64,000 bases of DNA from Fimiplasma intestinipullorum. GTDB taxonomy: Bacteria; Bacillota_I; Bacilli_A; Erysipelotrichales; Coprobacillaceae. A program made the position numbers and the translations under genes. Shown one piece after another: positions 51,546 to 60,883 of the stretch. Location: positions 13,398-77,397 of the forward strand of contig DVMJ01000014.1 in NCBI GenBank assembly GCA_018715065.1. The letters run 5' to 3'. Position 1 is the stretch's first letter. Each line of letters begins with the position of its first letter. Below the pieces are notes generated by a model, which was not told the DNA's origin, did not search any database, and saw only the letters and a program-made list of their open reading frames with translations.

Positions 51546-54500
51546 TTAAATAGACTGGAATGGTTCTTTAAGACCAAGATCCTTATATTTTTCATAGATG
51601 GTTAGGATAGTTTGCAGCGTTCTACTGAACAATACATCGTTCTGCATGATGTCATAAACATCCAGCAGATAAGTATAAAGCTCTATTTCTTTACGGACAT
51701 AGGGGAGGATCTCTTCGTTATTGGCACAAAGCTGAATAGCGTCCAGGAGTAGCTTTTCAGCCAAATCATCCTGATGACATTCCAAAAGAATATTGGCGCA
51801 GGGTCGGTAGATGTCATCGATGAGATCAAGATCATTTTCACAGATTGAAAAGCCGGTATCAAAGGCCGAATGAATATAATGGTAGACTTTGTCAATATCT
51901 GCTTCGACATAAGTATAATACCAGGCTTCAGTTAGCGCATAGGAATAGCCTAAGATGGTGTGCTGCTGATGAGACTGTGCAATGATCTTTTTGACTTTAT
52001 CCAGTAAATAGCGGATGTAGCGCTTGTGTTTAGGTCGGGAACGAATGAATATGTTGGCTTTGCAACGCAGGTATTCTGCCAGGACAAGCTTTCCATCGGA
52101 ATGCGTTGATTTTTTCATGTGTCTGATGGCTCTATCTAAATGTTTGTCCATAAGTACACGCCGTTTTTTCTCTTCGGCTGTGTAAGCATCATAGGCGCCA
52201 TCTAATAGGTTATCATAATAGCCGACCCAAAGGTATTCATAAAGTCCCTTGATATGTTCGTCGTTTGTTTTCTGGATCATTGGTTCGGCCTTTTTGATCC
52301 ATGTATAGGCCAGATCTAGTTGTTGCTTTTCTTCATAGGTTTCTGAAATCATGTCATAGAGCTTAACCATTGCTTGAGCACTTAAATGACCTGGCTGATT
52401 GACCAGCCAGATGGCATTCGTTAATAGATCGTCTTCCCGATGGCGCGGCAAAGCAAGCGTGACTTCATAAAGCAATGCATGAAATGGTTCTTTGTCGGTG
52501 AGAGATGGTTCCTGGCGGGCACTCTGCAGAAAGGCTTCGCACAAGTTGGATAGAGATTGTGGGTCCTGTCTTAAATGTTCTTTTAATGCAAGCAGGATAT
52601 TCATCGTTTTTTTCTCAAAAGAATCAGTCAGTGGCCAACTGCAAATGGCTGCAATGATGACGGGATGCATCCGGATGTGGTAGTTATGAATAGTGATCCA
52701 ACCTTCCATGACTAAGTCATTGAAGCAATCTTTTGTTCTTAAGCCGTAAAGGTCACTAAAAAGGTGGACATCGATTCCCAATGTCCCAAAATAGGCAATG
52801 CTTTTGAGGATGTCCTGTTGATTGAAATGTTCTTTGGAGAGAAAAAAGAGTCGATTGATGATATTTTGAATTGAATCATCATAGGCAATCCAATCCTTTG
52901 TATAAGTGATTTTTTCAGGCGCCATCTGCATGAGGCCGTTTTCTTTGAGCAGTTTGGAAGCTTCTTCAATCGTGAGATAACTATGTGCGATTTGTTTGGC
53001 AATTAATTCTAAAACGAGAGTATGCCCCTGGACATGATCGATCATGTTGTCTACATAAGTGTATTCATTAATGTCAATGGTTCTTCTCAGATTGTTTTCA
53101 AATAAGGCATACAGCGCCTCTTGACTGGCGATGGCCTCGATATGTAACACAGGAAAATGCTCTTTCTCAAAAGCGTTACGAGTAATAAGCAGGATCTTCC
53201 AGTTTAAAGCAAGCAGCTCTTTCAGGCCGGTTTGTCCTTTGATTGCTTCATAGTTATCAATCACAAGGACCACACGCTGATTGTGGGTCAATTCATGTGC
53301 AATCGCTAATTTACGCAAAAAATAATCATCTGGATCTTCATTCCGGTTTTGACTGATGGCATTGATATGAAATTGCTGGTCATCTGTTAAGGTGACCTTA
53401 AGCGAATGATGAAACTGAAGGCATAGGATCGTATCGAACTGGCTGGCATGTTCAGCCAGATAACTCTGCACGAGTGCTGTTTTGCCTATGCCACCCATGC
53501 CTGTCACGACCAGCAGAGGATCTGCAGGCTTTTGCATCCAATGATCCAAAGCGGCGAGTTCCTGTTCTCTGCCCACCATATAAGGGTAGTAAAAAGAGTG
53601 CGTTGTGTGGATATAGGGAATGGTTGTATCTGCCAGTTTTTCAATTGTTTCCAGTTTCAGGATGACTTGGGTCATATCCTGATAACGATCCAAATGATAG
53701 CTGGCAAGGGTATGATGAAAGAAATCTGTCAGTTCATCATACATCTTATCCTGAAATGTTTTGGAGGCATACTTGGTGTTCTGGTAAGCGTATTGCGCAT
53801 CCATCGCGGCATCCATTGCCGTAGGGGCTCTACCAAAGAGAAGATAGAATAGAATTGCTCCGATCGAATAGACATCGGTCTTCTTACTGATCCTTTTCAG
53901 ATTCCCCATCTGCAGTTCTAATGCGGAAAATCCGCGCGTATAGGCTATTTTATACTGATTGATCGTATCGTTTTGAAAAGCCGACAGGGGAATCAGGGAG
54001 TCAAAATCGAAAAGCTGCACGATTTCAGTGGTGCCTGTTAAGGTAAAGATATTTTCGGGTTTTAAATCCAAGTATAAATAGCCTTCCTCATGGATCCTGG
54101 CGATGACTTTGGCAGTGCTTTTGACAATGCTGACACAGTCCTTTAAAGAGGCAAATTGCTGGTAGGAGAGAGTCTCTCCTTCCTGATAGGTGGTCACTAC
54201 ATAGAGCGTATTGTTTAATTCATAGATATCGACCGTATTCGAGGTATAATTGGTCAGACCGCTGACACTGAATAGATGATTTCCTAAATCAAAAGCCTGC
54301 GCCATTTGTTGTTTATATGCTTCGAATTGGGCACGATCGGATGTGCTGGGAACCAAGGTGTTATCATTTCTTCGTAGAATGGTCAAGGCAAAAGGATAAC
54401 ATTCCTTGATGCGCACCAGCTTTTGATTGCCCGAATTATTTTGGTAGGAAGCGTCATAGACAATACAGGTCGCCCCACGGGATAATTCCTTCTGGATCGT

Positions 54501-54575
54501 GTATTCACAGATTCCCTGGGAGGCATTGTAAAAAGGGAGTATTGTCTTATTTTTTAAAGCTTTCCTTGTATCCAT
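51546..54575 (-). CDS. Protein kinase - STAND ATPase - TPR fusion
   Basis: 1009 residues. Residues ~22-310: Ser/Thr kinase fold with a glycine loop LSRGATCIVYDA, Lys57 in VRIKECYP, catalytic loop YLDLKPENIF (Asp170) and DFD at 190-192 instead of DFG; DVYSIGAILFYLLFG is the helix-F region. Residues ~335-600: NB-ARC/STAND ATPase with Walker A TGMGGIGKTALVQ, Walker B RVVLVIDNYE, ILLITRN and GHTLVLELIA. Residues ~640-1009: helical TPR-like repeats. Such kinase-STAND fusions act as sensors or defence proteins in bacteria. Downstream of the 413-residue gene by 43 bases. Confidence 0.82.
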   Translation of the reverse strand: MDTRKALKNKTILPFYNASQGICEYTIQKELSRGATCIVYDASYQNNSGNQKLVRIKECYPFALTILRRNDNTLVPSTSDRAQFEAYKQQMAQAFDLGNHLFSVSGLTNYTSNTVDIYELNNTLYVVTTYQEGETLSYQQFASLKDCVSIVKSTAKVIARIHEEGYLYLDLKPENIFTLTGTTEIVQLFDFDSLIPLSAFQNDTINQYKIAYTRGFSALELQMGNLKRISKKTDVYSIGAILFYLLFGRAPTAMDAAMDAQYAYQNTKYASKTFQDKMYDELTDFFHHTLASYHLDRYQDMTQVILKLETIEKLADTTIPYIHTTHSFYYPYMVGREQELAALDHWMQKPADPLLVVTGMGGIGKTALVQSYLAEHASQFDTILCLQFHHSLKVTLTDDQQFHINAISQNRNEDPDDYFLRKLAIAHELTHNQRVVLVIDNYEAIKGQTGLKELLALNWKILLITRNAFEKEHFPVLHIEAIASQEALYALFENNLRRTIDINEYTYVDNMIDHVQGHTLVLELIAKQIAHSYLTIEEASKLLKENGLMQMAPEKITYTKDWIAYDDSIQNIINRLFFLSKEHFNQQDILKSIAYFGTLGIDVHLFSDLYGLRTKDCFNDLVMEGWITIHNYHIRMHPVIIAAICSWPLTDSFEKKTMNILLALKEHLRQDPQSLSNLCEAFLQSARQEPSLTDKEPFHALLYEVTLALPRHREDDLLTNAIWLVNQPGHLSAQAMVKLYDMISETYEEKQQLDLAYTWIKKAEPMIQKTNDEHIKGLYEYLWVGYYDNLLDGAYDAYTAEEKKRRVLMDKHLDRAIRHMKKSTHSDGKLVLAEYLRCKANIFIRSRPKHKRYIRYLLDKVKKIIAQSHQQHTILGYSYALTEAWYYTYVEADIDKVYHYIHSAFDTGFSICENDLDLIDDIYRPCANILLECHQDDLAEKLLLDAIQLCANNEEILPYVRKEIELYTYLLDVYDIMQNDVLFSRTLQTILTIYEKYKDLGLKEPFQSI

Positions 54576-54618
54576 TGCATCACTTCCTTATCTTTTGAGA
54601 CCATTGTACACGACTTGT

Positions 54619-55860
54619 TTACGCTTCTGGTTTTTCAGATGCATCAGCCAAAGGATAAAGCAAGTTTTGGTTGTGTACATAAAGTTCCTTCATAAAATAG
54701 CGGAATGTATCTAAAGGATAATCATCCTGCATGGCATAAAGGAAGATCCAATCATAGGGATTTCCTGCATAGAGGGCAGGGTAGCCTGCCTCAACAAGAT
54801 AATGATTCATTTCATAATAACATCTTTGACAATCTTCAGCGTTGGTGATGATCGTCGCATCTCGATTCTTTAAACACCATTTTGTCCAGTAAACATAAAA
54901 AGCGAGCAGGATCATCGTTTTGCGGACAAGTTCATTGGATTTATGCGCTCCTCGTAAGATATGTTCCAGACCCTGGCGGTCCGGAAAGCAGTCTTCCGCC
55001 AGTGGATGAAGCAGGGCATTGTTTTTCAAGATTGGTTTGAGTGAACGATCCTGAAAAGCAAATAAAGGGGAATGATCATCATCAAATTCATAGAATCCCA
55101 ATATCTGCATGTAAATGTCCCAGGTGGAAAGTTTCTTTGCCTCTTTGGGTTTATCCTGTGCAAACAGAATTTCTCGTTCTTTGTTGGCTAAGCCCTGTGG
55201 ACCTTGGATCGTATCCCAAAGATGGTGGATGGTACGGTAAGCCGTTGCGTTATTATAGCCAAACTGATCCAGGTTATCGATAAAGAAAGCAATCAGCTCT
55301 TCACTGGACTGAAAACGATCAATTTCCTTTGTGATCGTTTGGGTAAACAAGACATCCCCCTTGAGATCCAGGGGCTGTTGATCAGGCTTAGGCACTTGGT
55401 GGATGATATCCATCGCCTCGTTATAACTTAGATGATGCTTGATGGCATAGTAGAAGACGGCTTCTTCGATCATGTGGCAATCAAAGCCTCTTTGCAGGCA
55501 GACTTTCTGACAGAATGCTTCACTTTCCTGTACATCTAGTTCAAAAGCAAAACAGAGCTGAAAAATGGTTCTGCGATCCTTTTGACGATCCTTGATCCGA
55601 ACCTGGTCTGTAAACCACTTTTTCATATTCCGCGGATACTCCTGGATGCCTGCCTGATCAAATTTGGATTTGATGAAGGCTACTTTGGCTTTAACGTCCG
55701 TAATATCGCCTTTGTAGCCTTTGTCAACGATAAAAGCATCCAATGCTTCACCAAATTCACGAAAAGAGGCCATTACTGCCATTAACTCTTCAGTATAGTT
55801 GTCATCTTCCGGTGATATTGTCTCGATGATATGATCTAATTGTTCTGTGTATGTTCCCAT
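54619..55860 (-). CDS. Unknown helical protein, partner of the kinase-STAND protein
   Basis: 413 residues, largely helical, no signal or membrane segment. Recognisable stretches: QEYPRNMKKWFTDQVRIKDR, QLCFAFELDVQESEAFCQKV (like HTH/four-helix), RGFDCHMIEEAVFYYAIKHH and YWTKWCLKNRDATIITNAED. I recognise no family with certainty. It is the first gene of the operon with the kinase, so a binding partner, substrate or adaptor is likely. Confidence 0.7.
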   Translation of the reverse strand: MGTYTEQLDHIIETISPEDDNYTEELMAVMASFREFGEALDAFIVDKGYKGDITDVKAKVAFIKSKFDQAGIQEYPRNMKKWFTDQVRIKDRQKDRRTIFQLCFAFELDVQESEAFCQKVCLQRGFDCHMIEEAVFYYAIKHHLSYNEAMDIIHQVPKPDQQPLDLKGDVLFTQTITKEIDRFQSSEELIAFFIDNLDQFGYNNATAYRTIHHLWDTIQGPQGLANKEREILFAQDKPKEAKKLSTWDIYMQILGFYEFDDDHSPLFAFQDRSLKPILKNNALLHPLAEDCFPDRQGLEHILRGAHKSNELVRKTMILLAFYVYWTKWCLKNRDATIITNAEDCQRCYYEMNHYLVEAGYPALYAGNPYDWIFLYAMQDDYPLDTFRYFMKELYVHNQNLLYPLADASEKPEA

Positions 55861-56172
55861 TGTGTCATGCTCCTATCGTTCATTCAATTTGGATAATTAT
55901 TTTGATTCATTAAATAGCTGATCCTGTCTGTTTGAAATCATTTTTCAAATAGTGAATAATGGTATTCTCTAAATAAAAATGTAACATTTATTATGATAAA
56001 TTTCAATTTAATCATCGCTTTAACTTGTGGATTTTTGTATATAGCGTATTATCGAACAAAATCCGAGCATCATAGTATTCGATTATTTTAGTACGAATAT
56101 AAAAACCTCTAAATAGGCATTGTTATCTTACTTAGAGGTTTTGAAATGGAAACATTTTGATATGGAGTATAA
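55861..56172 (-). promoter_or_regulatory. Promoter of the 413-residue/kinase operon; terminator of the nuclease operon
   Basis: Minus-strand promoter TTGAAA (56006-56001), 17 bases, TACATT (55983-55978), within a 16-base block AAATTTCAATTTAATC (55998-56013 on plus) that is repeated before the GTPase operon at 63623-63638. Hairpin AAAACCTCTAA (56102-56112) / TTAGAGGTTTT (56132-56142) ends the immunity gene. The 5' leader is about 110 bases; no ORF seen in the gap. Confidence 0.7.
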
Positions 56173-56544
56173 TTAAACTAAATATTTTTTCTTCCAAGCT
56201 TCTTTGTATTCATAGTTTCCTTGTGATAGATCAGAATAATCAAAATCAGTTTTCATATTTCCTTCTGAATTGATTACCATGGTCATGTTGCTCCATTTTG
56301 TTTCTAAATGATTTCTTTCTTCTGATACTTCTTTTTCAATTCGTTTAAAAGAATTTAGAAGATCATCTTCTGAAATATCCGGTAAATCAAAGCACTTTGT
56401 ATATTGATGATCTTTCATTACATAAAATGAATACGAGTAAGATGCTTCACCATGTTCAAGATAGACAACTAATTTAGTCCATTGTTCAGGCAAATACTTT
56501 GATAATTCATCATAAATCATTTGAAAAATCTTATCGTTTATCAC
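56173..56544 (-). CDS. Immunity protein, YezG/EsaG (DUF600) family
   Basis: 123 residues from a GTG start (GGAGG 9 bases upstream). EQWTKLVVYLEHGEASYSYSF, ERNHLETKWSNMTMVIN and MKTDFDYSDLSQGNYEYKEAWKKKYL follow the EsaG/YezG pattern. EsaG-type proteins bind and block nuclease toxins of the EsaD type. Two bases after the nuclease gene, the standard toxin-immunity order. Confidence 0.85.
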   Translation of the reverse strand: MINDKIFQMIYDELSKYLPEQWTKLVVYLEHGEASYSYSFYVMKDHQYTKCFDLPDISEDDLLNSFKRIEKEVSEERNHLETKWSNMTMVINSEGNMKTDFDYSDLSQGNYEYKEAWKKKYLV

Positions 56545-56546
56545 AA

Positions 56547-57281
56547 TTAATTACCTCCGTTTTTAAATACTACAATTTCTTTTTCTCCATTTATGGAATA
56601 AGATACTCTAAATTCATCAGGTCTAAAAGCATTTTTACTGTTATATACGGGCTCAACTTTATAGTAAACATCTGCTCCGTCGCTTACTGCCTTTGCTAAG
56701 GTGCCTTCCAGTTTTGCATAGTCTCCTCGATTAAGTTTTAAGTCCATTGGAACAAGATTCTCTAAACTATTGTCGCCATTAAACCTATCTCCTATGAGGT
56801 GACCTCTATCATCGGTTTCTTTCATTTCTCCATGAGCAACTGTGGATCTGGAATCAGATATTGTTTTTCGATCATTTTCTCTAAGCTGTAGTTTTCCTTC
56901 TGCAGAAATAACCCTTCCTTGATTATCAGTGTTGTACTTATATCCATTTATTTCGCTAGTAGTATTTGGTTTTAGTGAGTCACCTATGCGGTATAATTCA
57001 CCATTGTCATCATAATACTCTTTTGAGTTTGACACTTCATTAATTTCAGCTGTTGAATTCTTTTTGATATCGTTTGAAATTGACTGTTTTTCATTCCCAG
57101 TGTTTTGATCACCATTCAAAATATCTGATTTAAATTCGTCGCTGATTTTAGAAAACGTATCTTTCCAAAAATTTTTGATTTCAGATAGCGGAGATGATTT
57201 TTCAGCCTTAATTTCTGCTTGGTGGTTTGATTCAGGGTTCTTTGTTTCATTGACTTCTTTTGATTTGAACTCATTAATCAT
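56547..57281 (-). CDS. DNA/RNA non-specific endonuclease toxin (EsaD/Endonuclease_NS_2 type)
   Basis: 244 residues. C-terminal nuclease domain: DDNGELYRIGDSLKPN, INGYKYNTDNQGRVISAEG and the catalytic DDRGHLIGDRFNG (DRGH, His161) with NLVPMDLKLNRGDYAKLE (Asn175). Residues 1-80 are charged and disordered with one helix (SEIKNFWKDTFSKISDEF). There is no LXG, signal peptide or RHS part, so export, if any, needs another route. Start overlaps the stop of the HerA-like gene (TAATG). Confidence 0.88.
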   Translation of the reverse strand: MINEFKSKEVNETKNPESNHQAEIKAEKSSPLSEIKNFWKDTFSKISDEFKSDILNGDQNTGNEKQSISNDIKKNSTAEINEVSNSKEYYDDNGELYRIGDSLKPNTTSEINGYKYNTDNQGRVISAEGKLQLRENDRKTISDSRSTVAHGEMKETDDRGHLIGDRFNGDNSLENLVPMDLKLNRGDYAKLEGTLAKAVSDGADVYYKVEPVYNSKNAFRPDEFRVSYSINGEKEIVVFKNGGN

Positions 57282-60200
57282 TAGAATACACCTCCTTCAT
57301 GTCTGTATACTTCAGTGAAAGCATCCAAAATATCTTTGTACGAGCGATCGCGATTAACTAGCTCTAAAAGAATCAGCGCCATTGCTAGATCAATCTGCCT
57401 TTGTGAGTAATTCTGAATGGATGGATTTAATTTTTCTACAACCATATGTACCCATTCTTTAATATCATTACTATTTTCCGATAGCGTCAAAGCTTCCTTA
57501 GCTTCCAATAAATCATAAATTAATTTTTGTAATGATTCAATCGCATTATCTTGATTTGCCTGAAGGTAATCAATTAAATCACATTTTACTTTGGTATCAA
57601 GTTTTGATTGGAGAACTTTATCCTTTAATTTTCGAATATCTTCACGATTACCCTTCTGAAATAATTCTTTATTCATGATACAATCCAGTAAAGTATCTTT
57701 CGCCCAATGGGTGCTGGATTCATCATAGATGTCATGACTTGGATCCGGATTATACTGGTAGGGTTCTTCGCTTCCAATATAGTGATTGACTTTACATAAA
57801 ACAGGTTGAATCCATTCGTTTTGATAAACAGCCGCAACACCGCGAGGTAGTTTAGCTAATTCAGTGATTTGATCATCGTTGAGGTTAGCCGCTTTGCCGA
57901 CAAGCTCGCGATCAGATAAGTCTGGTAAGCGCATGATGATTTTAGTATTCGTGTTTCTGATAGTGGACATATCCAATAAACCTGGTGCCTGGTCTACGAT
58001 AATGAACCCTTCACCATAGGTGCGCATTTCTGCAATTGCATTTGCGAGCATTTCGACGCTTTTACCAAGCAGATTAGCACCTTCTGATGATTGTTCTGTA
58101 GAAGTTCTTTTAAGAAGGTTATGTGCTTCTTCTAAAACGGTAAGATGTTGTAAAGGTTCATTGATTTCTTTTGCAGTTGTCATGCGATGTTCTTGCAATT
58201 TAAGTACAAGCATTCCCATAATCAAGGATTTTGTTTCGCTTGATCCGACTCTGCTTAAGTCAACAATCATGTTTCGATCGAATAAATCACTGGATGGAAT
58301 TTCATCTTGTACAAAAATCAGTCCATTCAAGCCATTGGTTAGGGATTGTAATCTAGTTAGGAGTGATCCTTTATAAGCCCCTTTATTTTCAGTATCATAC
58401 TCACTGGTATCAATGATTGTCTTGATATTATCAGCGACATCCCGGAAAGTAGGGTAAATAGCTTCCTGGTAGCGATTGACTGATTGGTTTAAATTCCAGC
58501 CGCAGTCTATATAAGATTTCTCGATAGCATTTTTGAGAACCGCAGGCATGGCCGCGTACATAGGCCAGCATACATTAAAGATTTCAACTAAGCGATCTAG
58601 ATGTTCCAAAACATGGATTCCCTTTGGAAAACTAAATGGATTGATTTTTAAGAGTGGTGTTAGTTCTGGGTTGGTTCCATAAACATAAACGTTTTTCTGA
58701 TTTCCAAAAACAGTTTTGTATTCACCTTTAGCTGGTTCTACAACTAAAAATTTGATTTTTTTTCTTTTTGCTTCATGTAGAATTTGATAGACAGTATTGC
58801 TTTTTCCAGAACCAGTGCTACCTGTGATGAAAGTATGTGATGCAAAAGATTGTTTAGCTAATTTGACCTCAGTTTCTTCCTCATGATTCATGTGAAAAAT
58901 ATGACCGAGTTCAAAAGTGGGGCCAGTTTGAGACATTTCATCATAGGTGACAATGTTTCTACCAAACTCAGCACATTCTAGAATAGGTAGGCCTGCGACA
59001 GCTTTTTGCGGGAAATTGAGAGAATAAGCAAGTTCTTTGCCTGATAAGCTGGTGGTAGCTGTAACTATAGGTGGATAAGCCAAAAATGATTCATCACCTA
59101 AAGAACGGATCAAAGGTAATTGATCGAGGTTGTTTGGATCAGAGGACATTTCTACAGGATTTTCTGGATTCTGCATAATTGCCTCTAGTTCTTTCTGATC
59201 TTGAATACATTTTTGTGGATCCAAAGCAAAAATAGGGTGTCGCAGTTTACGAATGTAGTTACAGATCTCACGAGCAGCCTCTTTTTCTTCTGGAACATTT
59301 CCACGCCATAAATTGATGGCGGATTGTGACATATACGATTCTTCACCCAATGTCAACGCCAGATAAGAATGTGCAACATTATTTGCTACATTAGCATCCT
59401 CGCTTAAAATATAGGCAGCAAAGTCCCACATTCCAAGAGCAGTGCTTTGTTCTAGACGTTTCATCTGATTTTCCAGAAGTTCTAGTGCATGTTTGATGTT
59501 ATAGTTAGTAAAGCTTTGTGTAATTCCCTCATTTTTTCCAATACTGGCGGTTATACTTGAAGATCTGGCAAAGTTAGCACCAAAATTCATACCTAAATTG
59601 GTGCTTCCGAATGCATTAGAAGTTTTAGATAATGAATTAGTGACTGCTTTGCCTAATGTATTTGCTACAGATGTACCTGTTGTTTGCGTTACAGTTTTAG
59701 AAATCGTATTAGAAACTCCTTTTGTTATTGTATCAGTGGCAGTTTTACCTAAAGCCTGTGCTTTACTAGAACCCCAACTTCGTGAATATAGTGATATATT
59801 GATATTATTGTTACTGTTCTTGGTTTTTGTTGTTGATTCACTAGTGCCTTTTGCATGTGATTGTGACTGGCTTTCTGTTGTGGAACTGGAGTCAGCAATA
59901 GATTTGCTTTCACTTTCTGTTTTGGTTTCAGAACTTTGATCGGTGATGCCACCTGTTACACTTTGCCCATTGCTTTGTCCGTTTTGGACACCAGCGCTGG
60001 CACCTAAATTTACACCCACTGTTGCAGAAGAACCATGTGCGACACTATCTGTGTAGTGGAAGTCTTGCTGCCATTCAGCATAAGGTTTGAGACCAGAATA
60101 AAATTCTCCTAATCTTAGTTTTCTTTCTTCGACATCAAGAATAGGTGTTGCCAAAAGAATCAAAGTGTATTCTTTTTTGACGCTGTCAGGGACGTTACCA

Positions 60201-60868
60201 TCCAACAGTTTTTCTATAGTTTGACTGATGAATTTCTCAGATTTTTCTGTTGGAATATTAGAGGCAGTTGCAACCGAATAGGCTTTGTTGTTGTTTAAAC
60301 AAGGTAAGATACCAGTACCATCATTGGTGAATTCAGCGCCGGGAAAGTTACCACGAAGGGCATCACGCAAACGATCTCGGTAAATGTCGGCATCTACTTT
60401 GTCACGTGCATTTTTGAGATTCACAACAGCTAAATAGACATTAGTTTTTTCTTTAGTACGATTAAAAACTAAAGCAATGTTACAGTCTTCATTTGAGAGG
60501 ACGGCATATACATTAACTAATTTTTCTAAGTTATTTTCTTTTTTGTCAGTGACCCATTTAGTAATGTTGAAGTAGCGAATATTAAAGTCTTCATCGAATG
60601 TTTCATCGTATTCGGCTGCTTCAATCATAGGTAAGTATAATTCTTTGATTTGAGGAAGAAAAGCATTAAAGACTTCGATACTGGTGGCAGCCATCATTTT
60701 TTCAGTGATGCTTCTGGCTACTTCATCATTAGGACGTGGCATCTCTAATAAATATTCTTCTCTTTTTTTCTGTATATCAACAATTTGCGCAGGGCTGAGT
60801 TTTGAAAGCTTGGCGACTGAATCGCCAGCTTTCTCACCCATACGCCTCACAATGTTTTTGACACCCAT
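57281..60868 (-). CDS. HerA/FtsK-like ATPase with large low-complexity insert
   Basis: 1195 residues. N-terminal ~290 residues unknown (NFNIRYFNITKWVTDKKENN). Residues ~300-450 are a Ser/Thr/Asn/Gln-rich tract of repeats such as KTESESKSIADSSSTTES and NTISKTVTQTTGTSVANT. Then a HerA/DUF87 ATPase: FITGSTGSGKSNTVYQIL near residue 675, LTVLEEAHNLLKR (Walker B) near 915 and TNTKIIMRLPDLSDRELVGK with KLPRGVAAVYQN. The C-terminal ~150 residues are helical. It may pump DNA or protein. Gene lies between the dynamin-like and nuclease genes. Confidence 0.85.
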   Translation of the reverse strand: MGVKNIVRRMGEKAGDSVAKLSKLSPAQIVDIQKKREEYLLEMPRPNDEVARSITEKMMAATSIEVFNAFLPQIKELYLPMIEAAEYDETFDEDFNIRYFNITKWVTDKKENNLEKLVNVYAVLSNEDCNIALVFNRTKEKTNVYLAVVNLKNARDKVDADIYRDRLRDALRGNFPGAEFTNDGTGILPCLNNNKAYSVATASNIPTEKSEKFISQTIEKLLDGNVPDSVKKEYTLILLATPILDVEERKLRLGEFYSGLKPYAEWQQDFHYTDSVAHGSSATVGVNLGASAGVQNGQSNGQSVTGGITDQSSETKTESESKSIADSSSTTESQSQSHAKGTSESTTKTKNSNNNINISLYSRSWGSSKAQALGKTATDTITKGVSNTISKTVTQTTGTSVANTLGKAVTNSLSKTSNAFGSTNLGMNFGANFARSSSITASIGKNEGITQSFTNYNIKHALELLENQMKRLEQSTALGMWDFAAYILSEDANVANNVAHSYLALTLGEESYMSQSAINLWRGNVPEEKEAAREICNYIRKLRHPIFALDPQKCIQDQKELEAIMQNPENPVEMSSDPNNLDQLPLIRSLGDESFLAYPPIVTATTSLSGKELAYSLNFPQKAVAGLPILECAEFGRNIVTYDEMSQTGPTFELGHIFHMNHEEETEVKLAKQSFASHTFITGSTGSGKSNTVYQILHEAKRKKIKFLVVEPAKGEYKTVFGNQKNVYVYGTNPELTPLLKINPFSFPKGIHVLEHLDRLVEIFNVCWPMYAAMPAVLKNAIEKSYIDCGWNLNQSVNRYQEAIYPTFRDVADNIKTIIDTSEYDTENKGAYKGSLLTRLQSLTNGLNGLIFVQDEIPSSDLFDRNMIVDLSRVGSSETKSLIMGMLVLKLQEHRMTTAKEINEPLQHLTVLEEAHNLLKRTSTEQSSEGANLLGKSVEMLANAIAEMRTYGEGFIIVDQAPGLLDMSTIRNTNTKIIMRLPDLSDRELVGKAANLNDDQITELAKLPRGVAAVYQNEWIQPVLCKVNHYIGSEEPYQYNPDPSHDIYDESSTHWAKDTLLDCIMNKELFQKGNREDIRKLKDKVLQSKLDTKVKCDLIDYLQANQDNAIESLQKLIYDLLEAKEALTLSENSNDIKEWVHMVVEKLNPSIQNYSQRQIDLAMALILLELVNRDRSYKDILDAFTEVYRHEGGVF

Positions 60869-60883
60869 AAGTTTTTCCTCCGA

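Noticed and set aside
59749..59952. Opposite-strand open frames in the Ser/Thr-rich tract of the HerA-like gene
   Set aside because: They mirror the repetitive codons of the real gene and have no initiation signals.
57281..60868. Repetitive tract considered as CRISPR-like or tandem DNA repeats
   Set aside because: Repeats are at protein composition level with no constant unit or spacer length.
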